Below are positions 15,635-24,812 of a DNA stretch of 64,000 bases, in pieces; the stretch's first letter is position 1; each line of letters begins with the position of its first letter. A program made the position numbers and the translations under genes. Under the pieces are notes generated by a model. The model saw only the letters and a program-made list of their open reading frames with translations, was not told the origin of the DNA and did no database searches. The stretch is from Paenibacillus sinopodophylli (GTDB lineage Bacteria; Bacillota; Bacilli; Paenibacillales; Paenibacillaceae): NCBI RefSeq assembly GCF_005930355.1, contig NZ_VDBO01000020.1, forward strand, positions 1 to 64,000, given 5' to 3'.

Positions 15635-15820
15635 CTATTCTTGTACTTCTTCTACTTTAACCAAGTGACTAACAGTGTTAACCATGCCGCGGACAGCTGG
15701 GCTGTCGTTCAAAACAACTGCCTGACGAATCTTTTTTAGACCAAAAGATTCAACCGTTGCACGTTGTTTCTCGTTGCGACCGATTAAACTGCGAACGAGG
15801 GTGATTTGCAATTTTGCCAT
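15635..15820 (-). CDS. rpmD: 50S ribosomal protein L30
   Basis: A 61-aa L30 starting MAKLQITLVRSLIGRNEKQR. The ATG at 15818-15820 is chosen because GGAGGG precedes it and it gives the family length; a longer in-frame reading into rpsE is spurious. It lies between rpsE and rplO. Confidence 0.96.
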   Translation of the reverse strand: MAKLQITLVRSLIGRNEKQRATVESFGLKKIRQAVVLNDSPAVRGMVNTVSHLVKVEEVQE

Positions 15821-15833
15821 CTTATTTCCCTCC

Positions 15834-16331
15834 TTAGCGTAACAGCTCTTCGACTGTTTTTCCACGAAGCTTTGCAACTTCTTCCACGCGTTTAAGACGG
15901 GAAAGACCTTCAAGCGTTGCATTAACCATATTCATGGAGTTCGAAGAACCTAGCGATTTCGTCAAGATGTCGCCGACACCAGCAAGTTCGAGTACTGCAC
16001 GAACCGGGCCGCCAGCGATAACGCCAGTACCTTCAGAAGCTGGCTTCAGAAGAACTTCACCTGCTCCGAAATGTCCGAGAACAAGGTGGGGAATAGTCGT
16101 GCCAACGATTGGAACGTGGATCAGGTTTTTCTTAGCATCTTCGATACCTTTGCGGATTGCATCAGGTACTTCGCCTGCTTTACCGATCCCTGCGCCAACG
16201 TAGCCTTTACCGTCGCCGACTACTACAAGTGCACTAAAGCTGAAACGGCGTCCGCCTTTTACAACTTTAGATACGCGATTGATATTAACAACTTTTTCAG
16301 TCAGTTCTAACGTATTTGGATCTACACGCAA
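15834..16331 (-). CDS. rpsE: 30S ribosomal protein S5
   Basis: A 165-aa S5 with the N-terminal dsRBD-like domain (VVKGGRRFSFSALVVVGD) and the C-terminal domain with EGTGVIAGGPVRAVLELAGV. It acts in mRNA helicase activity and accuracy at the entry channel. Start TTG 16329-16331 with AAGGAGG upstream. Confidence 0.97.
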   Translation of the reverse strand: MRVDPNTLELTEKVVNINRVSKVVKGGRRFSFSALVVVGDGKGYVGAGIGKAGEVPDAIRKGIEDAKKNLIHVPIVGTTIPHLVLGHFGAGEVLLKPASEGTGVIAGGPVRAVLELAGVGDILTKSLGSSNSMNMVNATLEGLSRLKRVEEVAKLRGKTVEELLR

Positions 16332-16361
16332 GTCGTTTAACCTCCTTATAAATAAAGTCGA

Positions 16362-16730
16362 TTAGAATTCTAGGCCAGCTTCACGAGCTGCTGTAGCAAG
16401 TGCCTGAATTCTGCCGTGATACAAGTAACCGCCGCGATCAAATACTACTTGGGTTACACCCTTAGCTTGAGCGCGTTTCGCAATCAATTCTCCGACTTTG
16501 CTCGCTGCATCGATGTTACCACCGTTGCCAACCGCTTCAGTCAATTCTTTATCCTGTGTGGATGCAGAAACGATTGTTACGCCTGAAACATCGTCGATCA
16601 ATTGAGCATACATATGCTTGGAGGAACGGAATACAGATAGACGCGGACGTGCAGCTGTACCGTTAATTTTTTTACGAACACGAAGGTGTCTTTTCAGACG
16701 AGCCTTGTTTTTGTCGCCTTTCGTAATCAT
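16362..16730 (-). CDS. rplR: 50S ribosomal protein L18
   Basis: A 122-aa L18 with KRHLRVRKKINGTAARPRLS and VVFDRGGYLYHGRIQALA. It binds 5S rRNA together with L5. Starts at 16730. The 60-bp gap to rplF holds two short perfect hairpins (CTTAAGA/TCTTAAG at about 16756-16774 and AAGCAAACGT/ACGTTTGCTT at 16772-16792). Confidence 0.97.
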   Translation of the reverse strand: MITKGDKNKARLKRHLRVRKKINGTAARPRLSVFRSSKHMYAQLIDDVSGVTIVSASTQDKELTEAVGNGGNIDAASKVGELIAKRAQAKGVTQVVFDRGGYLYHGRIQALATAAREAGLEF

Positions 16731-16790
16731 ACAAAGTTCACTCCTTTCTTTCAGCCTTAAGACGCTATCTTAAGCAAACGTGACGTTTGC

Positions 16791-17333
16791 TTATTTTTTC
16801 TTACCAGCTTTACCTTCTTTACGGATGATGCGTTCGCCTTCGTACTTAATACCTTTACCTTTATACGGCTCAGGCTCACGTACAGAACGAATTTTTGCAG
16901 CAGTTGCACCAACAAGCTCTTTATCAATACCGCGAACAGTGATTTTCGTGTTTGCTGGTACTTCGAACTCGATTCCGTTATCAGGTGCGATTTCGACTGG
17001 GTGAGAATATCCTACGTTAAGTACGATTTTGTCTCCAGCTTTGTTTGCACGGTATCCAACGCCTACTAGCTCCAAGTTTTTGAAGAAGCCTTCAGTAACG
17101 CCGCTCACCATGTTAGCGATGACGCTGCGAGTTGTTCCGTGCAACGAACGATGCAATTTATTATCGGAAGGACGTTCTACTAGGATTTCCGTTTCCGTTA
17201 CATTCACTTTCATATCTTTGTGAAGTTCACGGGAAAGCGATCCTTTAGGTCCTTTAACAGTAATTACTGTGTTGTCCAAGTTGATTGTTACGCCGTTAGG
17301 CACTTGGATTGGTTTGCGACCAATACGGGACAT
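16791..17333 (-). CDS. rplF: 50S ribosomal protein L6
   Basis: A 180-aa L6 with two alpha/beta domains, starting MSRIGRKPIQVPNGVTINLD and ending YKGKGIKYEGERIIRKEGK. It is part of the elongation-factor binding region. Starts at 17333. Its stop codon lies within a hairpin. Confidence 0.97.
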   Translation of the reverse strand: MSRIGRKPIQVPNGVTINLDNTVITVKGPKGSLSRELHKDMKVNVTETEILVERPSDNKLHRSLHGTTRSVIANMVSGVTEGFFKNLELVGVGYRANKAGDKIVLNVGYSHPVEIAPDNGIEFEVPANTKITVRGIDKELVGATAAKIRSVREPEPYKGKGIKYEGERIIRKEGKAGKKK

Positions 17334-17364
17334 TGTTACACCTCCTATCTCTGTGACTTGTTAC

Positions 17365-17763
17365 TTACCAAACGTAGCAAACTACTTCGCCGCCGGATTT
17401 AACTTGGCGAGCTTCTTTATCAGTCATAATCCCTTTGGAAGTGGAAATGATAGCAATTCCAAGTCCACCGAGTACACGGGGGATTTCAGTTGATTGTGTA
17501 TAAACGCGAAGGCCTGGTTTCGAAATACGTTTCAAGCCAGTAATAACGCGCTCTTGGTTAGGGCCGTATTTCAAGAAAATACGGATAATCCCTTGTTTGT
17601 TGTCTTCGATATATTCAGCGTCGCGGATAAAACCTTCGCGCTTCAAAATCTCAGCGATTTGCTTCTTCAATTTTGATGCAGGCATTTCCACGGTCTCGTG
17701 ACGAACAACATTCGCATTACGAATGCGTGTCAACATATCTGCAACCGGATCAGACATAACCAT
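17365..17763 (-). CDS. rpsH: 30S ribosomal protein S8
   Basis: A 132-aa S8 starting MVMSDPVADMLTRIRNAN with the C-terminal GIAIISTSKGIMTDKEAR block. It binds the central domain of 16S rRNA. The first of two nearby ATGs (17763) has GGAGGTT 6 nt upstream. Confidence 0.97.
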   Translation of the reverse strand: MVMSDPVADMLTRIRNANVVRHETVEMPASKLKKQIAEILKREGFIRDAEYIEDNKQGIIRIFLKYGPNQERVITGLKRISKPGLRVYTQSTEIPRVLGGLGIAIISTSKGIMTDKEARQVKSGGEVVCYVW

Positions 17764-17793
17764 TGTGTTAACCTCCTTCCCAAACTAGGCTGA

Positions 17794-17979
17794 TTACCAG
17801 CTTGCTTTTTTAACGCCAGGAATCTGGCCCTTATGTGCTAACTCACGGAAACAAATCCGGCAAATTTTAAACTTTTGCAAAACAGAATGCGGACGGCCGC
17901 AACGCTCACAGCGCGTATATGCACGCACTTTAAATTTCGGTGTGCGTTGTTGCTTCACTTTCATCGAAGTTTTTGCCAC
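17794..17979 (-). CDS. rpsZ: 30S ribosomal protein S14, zinc-binding type Z
   Basis: A 61-aa S14 with CERC and CRIC zinc ligands, the C+ form used under zinc sufficiency. The start is GTG (17977-17979), with GGAGGTG about 9 nt upstream. It lies between rplE and rpsH, as in other Firmicutes. Confidence 0.96.
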   Translation of the reverse strand: MAKTSMKVKQQRTPKFKVRAYTRCERCGRPHSVLQKFKICRICFRELAHKGQIPGVKKASW

Positions 17980-18005
17980 TGGGTATTACACCTCCTAAAA
18001 GTGGA

Positions 18006-18548
18006 TTACTTCGTAAACGGCATGCCCATTTGGGTCAGCAGTTCACGAGATTCTTCGTCCGTTTTTGCCGTCGTGACGATGACGATGTCCATACCGCGCA
18101 CTTTATCGACCTTGTCGTACTCGATCTCTGGGAATATCAATTGCTCTTTCAAACCAAGTGTATAGTTACCACGGCCGTCGAAAGCTTTGTTCGATACACC
18201 GCGGAAGTCACGTACGCGCGGAAGAGAAATGTTGAACAATTTGTCAAGGAAATGATACATACGCTCGCCGCGCAATGTAACTTTAACCCCGATTGGCATG
18301 TCCTCACGAAGTTTAAAGCCTGCAATAGACTTCTTCGCACGAGTAACGACTGGTTTTTGGCCGGAAATGATACGTAGTTCTTCAACTGCTACATCAAGGA
18401 TTTTCGAATTGGAAACCGCTTCGCCTACCCCCATGTTGATAACTACCTTCTCAATTTTCGGCACTTGCATAACAGACGTATAGTTGAACTTCTGCATAAG
18501 AGCAGGAGTTATTTCGTTTAAGAAACGACCTTTCAATCTTGCTGCCAT
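18006..18548 (-). CDS. rplE: 50S ribosomal protein L5
   Basis: A 180-aa L5 with KIEKVVINMGVGEA, KPVVTRAKKSIAGFKLRE and RGMDIVIVTTAKTDEESREL. It binds 5S rRNA and contacts P-site tRNA. Start ATG 18546-18548. Confidence 0.98.
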   Translation of the reverse strand: MAARLKGRFLNEITPALMQKFNYTSVMQVPKIEKVVINMGVGEAVSNSKILDVAVEELRIISGQKPVVTRAKKSIAGFKLREDMPIGVKVTLRGERMYHFLDKLFNISLPRVRDFRGVSNKAFDGRGNYTLGLKEQLIFPEIEYDKVDKVRGMDIVIVTTAKTDEESRELLTQMGMPFTK

Positions 18549-18579
18549 TGATCATGGACCTCCTTTCCTACCGTAACGA

Positions 18580-18933
18580 TTAGTCGATTACTTCTCCGGA
18601 ACGTTTCGCGATCCGAACTTTCTTGCCGTTGTCTAGCACTTTGTATCCGATACGTGTTACTTTACCGCTTTTCGGATCGATATGCATAACGTTTGATACG
18701 TGAATTGGTGCTTCTTGTTCGATAATACCGCCCTGTGGATTAGCTTGCGATGGACGTGTATGTTTCTTAACAGTGTTAACACCTTCTACGAGTACGCGAT
18801 TTTCACGCGGGTACGCAGCGATAACGCGGCCCTTCTTACCTTTGTCTTTACCGGTAATGACGATAACCGTGTCGTCTTTTTTCACGTGCAATTTGTTGTT
18901 ATGAGATTCGAGTACTTTTTTCAGCCTTGGCAT
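18580..18933 (-). CDS. rplX: 50S ribosomal protein L24
   Basis: A 117-aa L24 with the KOW motif (VIVITGKDKGKKGRVIAAYP). It is an assembly initiator at the exit tunnel. Starts at 18933. It lies 46 nt after rplN. Confidence 0.97.
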   Translation of the reverse strand: MPRLKKVLESHNNKLHVKKDDTVIVITGKDKGKKGRVIAAYPRENRVLVEGVNTVKKHTRPSQANPQGGIIEQEAPIHVSNVMHIDPKSGKVTRIGYKVLDNGKKVRIAKRSGEVID

Positions 18934-18979
18934 GAGTTACACCTCCTGCACGCTTGTGCTATCAAGCTTATATAGGTTG

Positions 18980-19348
18980 TTAGATTACTTCTGGTGCTAG
19001 CGATACGATTTTCATGAAGTCTTTATCACGAAGCTCACGGGCAACTGGTCCAAAGATACGAGTACCGCGCGGGCTTTTGTCTTCCTTAACAATTACAGCT
19101 GCATTTTCATCAAATGCGATGTACGAACCGTCTTTACGACGAACCGAACGTTTAGTACGAACGATAACCGCTTTAACAACGTCACCCTTTTTGACAACGC
19201 CGCCTGGTGTTGCTTGTTTAACTGAGCAAACGATCAAATCGCCGATGTGTCCAACGCGACGTCCCGTTCCACCAAGTACACGGATACACATTAATTGCTT
19301 TGCGCCAGAGTTGTCAGCAACCGCTAAGCGCGAGAATGGTTGAATCAT
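18980..19348 (-). CDS. rplN: 50S ribosomal protein L14
   Basis: A 122-aa L14 beginning MIQPFSRLAVADNSGAKQLM and ending with FMKIVSLAPEVI. It forms an intersubunit bridge. Starts at 19348 with a GGAGG site upstream. Confidence 0.98.
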   Translation of the reverse strand: MIQPFSRLAVADNSGAKQLMCIRVLGGTGRRVGHIGDLIVCSVKQATPGGVVKKGDVVKAVIVRTKRSVRRKDGSYIAFDENAAVIVKEDKSPRGTRIFGPVARELRDKDFMKIVSLAPEVI

Positions 19349-19395
19349 TTCAACGTCCTCCTTTCGAAAAAATGCTCAGGTACTGCATACGCTCA

Positions 19396-19659
19396 TTAGA
19401 TAATGACAGCAACTTCAACAACTTCTACAAGTCTGAAGCGTTTGTCTTTCGATAGCGGACGAGTCTCCATGATTTTCACGATGTCGCCAATTTTCGCTTG
19501 GTTTGTCTCATCGTGCGCTTTAAATTTTTTCGTAACTTTAATGCGTTTATGGTACAAATCGTGTTTTTTGTATGTTTCGATAGCAACCACGATTGTTTTG
19601 TCCATCTTGTCGCTTACCACTTTGCCGATTTGAACTTTGCGGGCATTGCGTTCGCTCAT
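19396..19659 (-). CDS. rpsQ: 30S ribosomal protein S17
   Basis: An 87-aa OB-fold S17 with KVQIGKVVSDKMDKTIVVAIE and GDIVKIMETRPLSKDKRFRL. It is a primary 16S rRNA binder. Starts at 19659. Confidence 0.97.
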   Translation of the reverse strand: MSERNARKVQIGKVVSDKMDKTIVVAIETYKKHDLYHKRIKVTKKFKAHDETNQAKIGDIVKIMETRPLSKDKRFRLVEVVEVAVII

Positions 19660-19709
19660 GTTCTTCCTCCTTCCTTCAGCCGTGTTTATGCATTCATGTA
19701 AGGGATTGA

Positions 19710-19910
19710 CTAGCTGCTAATTCCGAGTTCTCTTTCACGCAAAATCGTTTTAGCACGAGCGATTCCTTTACGCACATCACGGATCCGAGTCGGGTTATCC
19801 AATTGGCCAGTAGCCAGTTGGAAACGAAGATTGAAAAGCTCTTCTTTAAAACCAGCGACCTGTTGTTCAAGCTCAGCAGAGGTTAGGTTTCTAAATTCAC
19901 TAGCTTTCAT
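19710..19910 (-). CDS. rpmC: 50S ribosomal protein L29
   Basis: A 66-aa two-helix L29 starting MKASEFRNLTSAELEQQVAG. The ATG (19908-19910) lies inside the 3' end of rplP, an 11-nt overlap, with GGTGG 8 nt upstream. Longer in-frame readings add nothing typical of L29. Confidence 0.96.
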   Translation of the reverse strand: MKASEFRNLTSAELEQQVAGFKEELFNLRFQLATGQLDNPTRIRDVRKGIARAKTILRERELGISS

Positions 19911-20334
19911 TTGCTTCACCACCCACTTCTTCACGTTTCACGAATTTAGTCTTGATTGGCAATTTATGAGCCGCAAGACGCATCGCTTCACGAGCGGTTT
20001 CTTCGGATACACCAGCAAGTTCAAACAGGATTTTACCTGGTTTAACTACGGCTACCCATTTCTCAACGTTACCTTTACCACTACCCATCCGCACTTCTAG
20101 AGGCTTTTGAGTAATTGGTTTAGCAGGGAAAATCTTAATCCATACTTTACCACCACGTTTGATGTAGCGAGTCATTGCAATACGAGCCGCTTCAATCTGA
20201 CGGTTGGTAATCCATGATGGTTCTAGAGCTTGCAGACCGAATTCGCCGAATGCTACTGTAGTGCCGCCTTTAGCGCGACCCTTCATATGACCGCGTTGTT
20301 GTTTGCGGTGTTTGACACGTTTAGGTACCAACAT
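19900..20334 (-). CDS. rplP: 50S ribosomal protein L16
   Basis: A 144-aa L16 starting MLVPKRVKHRKQQRGHMKGR, with PLEVRMGSGKGNVEKWVAVV near the A-site tRNA contact. Its stop overlaps the rpmC start. Confidence 0.98.
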   Translation of the reverse strand: MLVPKRVKHRKQQRGHMKGRAKGGTTVAFGEFGLQALEPSWITNRQIEAARIAMTRYIKRGGKVWIKIFPAKPITQKPLEVRMGSGKGNVEKWVAVVKPGKILFELAGVSEETAREAMRLAAHKLPIKTKFVKREEVGGEANES

Positions 20335-20336
20335 GA

Positions 20337-20999
20337 TTAGTTGCCTCCTTCCTGGGGAGCTTTCTTCTTAGTCGGAAGGACTTCGCCGCGATAGATCCAT
20401 ACTTTAACGCCAATACGGCCGTATGTTGTAGCCGCTTCAGCCGTGCCGTAATCAATATCAGCACGTAGTGTATGAAGTGGTACTGTTCCTTCGCTGTAGC
20501 CTTCCGAACGTGCGATTTCCGCGCCACCGAGACGACCGCTAACTGCGGTTTTGATCCCTTTAGCACCTGAACGCATGGAGCGTTGAATTGCTTGCTTCAA
20601 TGCGCGACGGAAAGATACACGACGCTCAAGTTGTTGTGCGATGCTTTCAGCTACAAGAATAGCGTCAAGATCTGCATGTTTGATTTCAGAGATGTTGATG
20701 TGTACTTTTTTGCCTTTAGTGATTTTACCAAGCTCAGTACGAAGGTTTTCTACTTCGGAACCGCCTTTACCAATAACCATACCTGGTTTAGCAGTTTGGA
20801 TCGTTACGTTCACGCGGTTAGCTGCACGTTCGATCTCGATGTGAGAAACTGCTGCGTCTTTCAGCTTGTTTTTCAAGTATTCACGGATTCTAACGTCTTC
20901 CATTAGAAGATCGCCGAAATCTTTGCCCGCGAACCATTTGGACTCCCAATCACGGATAACTCCGACCCGGAAGCCTACTGGATTTACCTTTTGACCCAC
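20337..20999 (-). CDS. rpsC: 30S ribosomal protein S3
   Basis: A 220-aa S3 with a KH domain (TIQTAKPGMVIGKGGSEVE) and the C-terminal RSGAKGIKTAVSGRLGGAEI block. It lines the mRNA entry tunnel. The start is GTG at 20997-20999, giving the universal (M)GQKVNPVGFR beginning with AAGGAGGG 7 nt upstream; an upstream extension overlapping rplV is spurious. Confidence 0.97.
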   Translation of the reverse strand: MGQKVNPVGFRVGVIRDWESKWFAGKDFGDLLMEDVRIREYLKNKLKDAAVSHIEIERAANRVNVTIQTAKPGMVIGKGGSEVENLRTELGKITKGKKVHINISEIKHADLDAILVAESIAQQLERRVSFRRALKQAIQRSMRSGAKGIKTAVSGRLGGAEIARSEGYSEGTVPLHTLRADIDYGTAEAATTYGRIGVKVWIYRGEVLPTKKKAPQEGGN

Positions 21000-21012
21000 A
21001 CGTAATCCCTCC

Positions 21013-21348
21013 TTATTTTTCAGATACCACCAAGGTAATGTGGCTGGTTCTTTTATTGATCCGGCTTGCGCGACCCATCGCACGAGGACGGAAACGTTTC
21101 ATCGTTGGCCCTTGGTTAACGAAGGCTTGCGATATAAACAATTTGTTTACGTCAAGCTGATAGTTATGCTCAGCGTTAGCAATTGCAGAGTTTAGCAGCT
21201 TCTCCAAAATTGGGGATGCAGACTTAGGCGTGTGACGCAAAATCGCGATTGCTTCGCCAACTTGTTTACCGCGAATCAAATCCGCAACAAGCTGTGCTTT
21301 ACGGGGAGCAATTCGGATGAATTTAGCGTGCGCTTTAGCTTCTGGCAT
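21013..21348 (-). CDS. rplV: 50S ribosomal protein L22
   Basis: A 111-aa L22 whose loop lines the exit tunnel (FVNQGPTMKRFRPRAMGRAS). Starts at 21348 with a GAGGAGG site just upstream. 13 nt before rpsC. Confidence 0.97.
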   Translation of the reverse strand: MPEAKAHAKFIRIAPRKAQLVADLIRGKQVGEAIAILRHTPKSASPILEKLLNSAIANAEHNYQLDVNKLFISQAFVNQGPTMKRFRPRAMGRASRINKRTSHITLVVSEK

Positions 21349-21391
21349 GTAGGAACCTCCTCTCGTTCAGTTAGAGATGTTTAAGGGCAAA

Positions 21392-21673
21392 TTAACGTCT
21401 GCCCGTTTTTTTGTCTTCACCAGCATGGCCTTTATACGTACGAGTTGGTGCAAATTCACCAAGCTTGTGTCCAACCATATCTTCCGTTACATATACCGGT
21501 ACGTGCTTGCGACCGTCATATACTGCAAACGTGTGACCAATGAATTGCGGGAAAATGGTCGAGCGGCGGGACCAGGTTTTGATAACGACTTTCTTCTCAG
21601 CTTCGTTCAATACCTCGACTTTTTTAAGCAGGTAACCGTCAATAAACGGCCCTTTCTTTAAACTGCGACCCAT
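21392..21673 (-). CDS. rpsS: 30S ribosomal protein S19
   Basis: A 93-aa S19 beginning MGRSLKKGPFIDGYLLKKVE, with STIFPQFIGHTFAVYDGRKH. It sits in the 30S head near S13. Starts at 21673. Confidence 0.98.
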   Translation of the reverse strand: MGRSLKKGPFIDGYLLKKVEVLNEAEKKVVIKTWSRRSTIFPQFIGHTFAVYDGRKHVPVYVTEDMVGHKLGEFAPTRTYKGHAGEDKKTGRR

Positions 21674-21739
21674 TTGAGTTCCTCCCTTCGTATAAGCGGT
21701 AGCGATACTTTCGTATCACAAAGTGTTATCAAGCTGCTA

Positions 21740-22570
21740 TTATTTCGTGCGACGACGAATAATGTATTGGCTCGATGCTTTTTTCTTTTTACGCGTTTTG
21801 TAACCAAGAGTTGGTTTACCCCATGGTGACAACGGAGATTTACGTCCGATTGGAGCGCGGCCTTCACCACCACCGTGTGGGTGATCGTTAGGGTTCATGA
21901 CAACACCACGTACAGTTGGACGGTTGCCTAACCAACGGTTACGGCCGGCTTTACCGATTTTCACAAGTTCGTGATCTTCGTTACCAACAGAACCAATTGT
22001 TGCGCGGCAAGTGTTCAGAATGCGACGAACTTCACCTGAAGTCAAACGAACGGATACATAGTTTTCTTCTTTACCAAGAAGTTGAGCACTAGTACCAGCT
22101 GCACGAACAAGTTGTCCGCCTTTGCCTGGTTTCAATTCGATGTTGTGGATAACTGTACCGACTGGGATATTCGCAAGCGGCAAAGTGTTTCCTGGTTTAA
22201 TATCAGAGCCAACACCAGAAGTGATTTTGTCTCCAACTTTCAAACCTTTTGGTGCGATGATGTATGCTTTCTCACCATCAGCGTAATGGATCAAAGCAAT
22301 GTTGGATGAACGGTTCGGATCGTATTCGATCGTCGCTACGTTACCAACAATACCATCTTTCGTACGTTTGAAGTCGATAATCCGGTATTTACGTTTGTGT
22401 CCGCCGCCGTGGTGACGAACCGTAATTTTACCTTGGTTGTTACGTCCAGCTTTTTTGAAAAGTGGAGCAAGCAACGATTTCTCCGGTGTACTTGTCGTGA
22501 TCTCTTCGAAAGTCGAGACGGACATGTTACGACGTGCTGGAGATGTCGGTTTGTACTTTTTAATAGGCAC
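21740..22570 (-). CDS. rplB: 50S ribosomal protein L2
   Basis: A 276-aa L2 with RHHGGGHKRKYRIIDFKR and the VRGVVMNPNDHPHGGGEG loop near the peptidyl-transferase centre. The start is GTG (22568-22570) with a GGAGG site upstream. It lies between rplW and rpsS. Confidence 0.98.
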   Translation of the reverse strand: MPIKKYKPTSPARRNMSVSTFEEITTSTPEKSLLAPLFKKAGRNNQGKITVRHHGGGHKRKYRIIDFKRTKDGIVGNVATIEYDPNRSSNIALIHYADGEKAYIIAPKGLKVGDKITSGVGSDIKPGNTLPLANIPVGTVIHNIELKPGKGGQLVRAAGTSAQLLGKEENYVSVRLTSGEVRRILNTCRATIGSVGNEDHELVKIGKAGRNRWLGNRPTVRGVVMNPNDHPHGGGEGRAPIGRKSPLSPWGKPTLGYKTRKKKKASSQYIIRRRTK

Positions 22571-22587
22571 TTCGATTCCCTCCTTTT

Positions 22588-22881
22588 CTAAACAGACGTT
22601 TCAAAGAATTCAAGTTCTTTGCTGTCAGCGCTCAGTTGAACGATCGCTTTTTTCCAATCCGGTCTGTATCCGCTATGTTTACCATAACGTTTTGGTTTAC
22701 CCGCAACACGCATTGTGTTAACGCCGGTTACTTTTACTTTAAAGATTTGTTCGATAGCAAGTTTGATTTCAGTTTTGTTTGAACGAAGATCAACTTCGAA
22801 AACATACTTCTTATCAACCATGTAATCGGACGTACGTTCCGTGATAACCGGGCGCTTGATAATATCGCGTGGATTTTTCAT
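22588..22881 (-). CDS. rplW: 50S ribosomal protein L23
   Basis: A 97-aa L23 with PVITERTSDYMVDKKYVFEV. It is the docking site for trigger factor and SRP at the tunnel exit. Its ATG at 22879-22881 overlaps the rplD stop by one base. Confidence 0.97.
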   Translation of the reverse strand: MKNPRDIIKRPVITERTSDYMVDKKYVFEVDLRSNKTEIKLAIEQIFKVKVTGVNTMRVAGKPKRYGKHSGYRPDWKKAIVQLSADSKELEFFETSV

Positions 22882-23504
22882 TACGCAAGCACCTCCTGTA
22901 CTTTCTCTACTGCTTCTTTAGTGATGATAAGGTTATCATGCACCAATACATCCAGAACATTAATGCCGTCAGCTGCAACGAATTTAACACCTGGGATGTT
23001 ACGAGCAGATAATGCTACGTTATCTTCATAGTTAGCCGTTACTACAAGAGCTTTGCGGCCTACTTTAAGGTTACTTAGAATAGCTGCGAATTCTTTCGTC
23101 TTAGGAGCTGCAAGTGTCAGTTGATCCAAAACGATAATCTCGTTTGCAATCACTTTCGAAGACAAAGCAGATTTAATCGCTAGACGACGAACTTTCTTAG
23201 GAAGCTTGAATCCGTATGAGCGTGGAGTAGGTCCGAAAACCGTACCGCCGCCAACCCATTGCGGGGAGCGAATGCTACCTTGACGAGCACGGCCAGTTCC
23301 TTTTTGTTTCCAAGGCTTACGACCGCCGCCACGTACTTCGGAGCGTCCTTTTGTTTTGTGATTGCCGAAGCGTTCAGATGCTTGTTGGTTAACAACAGCA
23401 CTGTGCAAAACATGAACGTTTGGTTGAATTCCGAAAACTGTTTCAGCCAGTTCAAGCTCGCCCACTTGCGCGCCACTCACGTTATATACTGTTACTTTAG
23501 GCAT
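22881..23504 (-). CDS. rplD: 50S ribosomal protein L4
   Basis: A 207-aa L4 with the GGGRKPWKQKGTGRARQGSI tunnel loop and the RSPQWVGGGTVFGP block. In several bacteria L4 also represses the S10 operon. Starts at 23504, 28 nt after rplC. Confidence 0.97.
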   Translation of the reverse strand: MPKVTVYNVSGAQVGELELAETVFGIQPNVHVLHSAVVNQQASERFGNHKTKGRSEVRGGGRKPWKQKGTGRARQGSIRSPQWVGGGTVFGPTPRSYGFKLPKKVRRLAIKSALSSKVIANEIIVLDQLTLAAPKTKEFAAILSNLKVGRKALVVTANYEDNVALSARNIPGVKFVAADGINVLDVLVHDNLIITKEAVEKVQEVLA

Positions 23505-23532
23505 TTCCTGTTCCTCCTTTCTTTAAAAGCGA

Positions 23533-24156
23533 TTAGTTCTTAACAGTTTGTTTCACTTTTACGAATCCGTTTTTCGGGCCCGGAATCGAACCTTTTATTA
23601 GAAGAACGTTACGTTCTACATCTACACGGATAACTTCAAGCTTTTGAATCGTGATTGTTTCGTGACCCATATGTCCTGGAAGGCGTTTGCCTTTCGGTAC
23701 ACGGTTCGCTTGGATTGAACCCATCGAACCTGGTCCACGGTGGTAACGGGAACCGTGAGACATAGGACCCGTGCTTTGTCCCCAACGTTTGATTACGCCG
23801 GCAAAGCCTTTACCTTTAGAAATACCTGTTACGTCAACGAACTCGCCCTCTGTGAAAAGGTCAGCTTTAACTTCTTGGCCAACTTCATAATCGCCCAAGT
23901 TAATGCCGCGAATTTCACGAACGTAGCGCTTAGGTGTTGCATTTGCCTTTTTGGCGTGACCAGCTTCTGGCTTGTTCGATCTGCTCTCCTTCTTATCGGA
24001 GAAACCGAATTGAACAGCTTCATAGCCGTCGTTTTCTTGATCTTTCTTCTGTAGTACTACGCAAGGTCCAGCTTCGATAACCGTTACTGGAACGACGTTA
24101 CCTTCTGCAGTAAACACTTGAGTCATACCAAGTTTTTTTCCTAAGATACCTTTCAT
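23533..24156 (-). CDS. rplC: 50S ribosomal protein L3
   Basis: A 207-aa L3 starting MKGILGKKLGMTQVFTAEGN, with the SHGSRYHRGPGSMGSIQANR loop near the peptidyl-transferase centre. Start ATG 24154-24156, with GAGGTG 6 nt upstream. Confidence 0.98.
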   Translation of the reverse strand: MKGILGKKLGMTQVFTAEGNVVPVTVIEAGPCVVLQKKDQENDGYEAVQFGFSDKKESRSNKPEAGHAKKANATPKRYVREIRGINLGDYEVGQEVKADLFTEGEFVDVTGISKGKGFAGVIKRWGQSTGPMSHGSRYHRGPGSMGSIQANRVPKGKRLPGHMGHETITIQKLEVIRVDVERNVLLIKGSIPGPKNGFVKVKQTVKN

Positions 24157-24197
24157 GTTGACACCTCATTTCCTTCCTATAATCGCATATGCTGGTA

Positions 24198-24506
24198 TTA
24201 CAGTTTGATTTCGATATCTACACCGGACGGTAAATCCAGGCGCATCAACGCATCAACCGTTTGCGGCGTTGGGTTTACAATGTCGATCAAACGCTTATGA
24301 GTGCGTTGTTCGAATTGCTCCCTCGAATCCTTGTACTTGTGTACCGCACGGAGAATGGTGATGATTTGCTTTTCCGTTGGCAACGGAATCGGCCCGGATA
24401 CACCTGCACCGGAACGTTTTGCAGTTTCAACGATTTTCTCTGCGGATTGATCAAGAATCCTGTGATCGTATGCTTTCAAGCGGATACGAATCTTTTGCTT
24501 TGCCAT
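24198..24506 (-). CDS. rpsJ: 30S ribosomal protein S10
   Basis: A 102-aa S10 (also NusE) starting MAKQKIRIRLKAYDHRILDQ. It joins the 30S head and the NusB antitermination complex. The ATG (24504-24506) with AAGGAGGG about 7 nt upstream is used; a 35-codon upstream extension has no family similarity. First gene of the S10 operon, with its own promoter about 130 nt upstream. Confidence 0.97.
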   Translation of the reverse strand: MAKQKIRIRLKAYDHRILDQSAEKIVETAKRSGAGVSGPIPLPTEKQIITILRAVHKYKDSREQFEQRTHKRLIDIVNPTPQTVDALMRLDLPSGVDIEIKL

Positions 24507-24640
24507 ATAAGTCCCTCCTTCTATCGCCCAATTTATTATCGGACATACTCCGTAAGAAAACCCTGCACATGCCCCATGGCAAAGGGGCCGGGTGTGTCGG
24601 CAACCTCTCACATCATCGCAACGTCAGACCAACAGACACT

Positions 24641-24669
24641 ATTATACCGAATTTAATGGGCAATTGCAA
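24641..24669 (-). promoter_or_regulatory. S10 operon promoter
   Basis: Minus strand TTGCAA (24664-24669), 17 bp, TATAAT (24641-24646). The leader of about 130 nt contains a CCCC/GGGG hairpin (around 24573-24587). This promoter separates the S10-spc-alpha transcript from the ABC operon upstream. Confidence 0.8.
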
Positions 24670-24812
24670 CATTAAGTTTAGCTTCTTTCAAAAACAAACA
24701 TTTTTGCAAAAACGGCTTTCCGACGCGCCTTATGAGGACGTATGTTCGAACTCCAATCGCGTTCATACTTCGTGAAAATCAGATCAGACTGCACTATGAA
24801 CCCTTATAGCGA

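Noticed and set aside
24541..24611. N-terminal extension of S10
   Set aside because: The extra 35 codons have no family similarity, and the downstream ATG has an ideal ribosome binding site.
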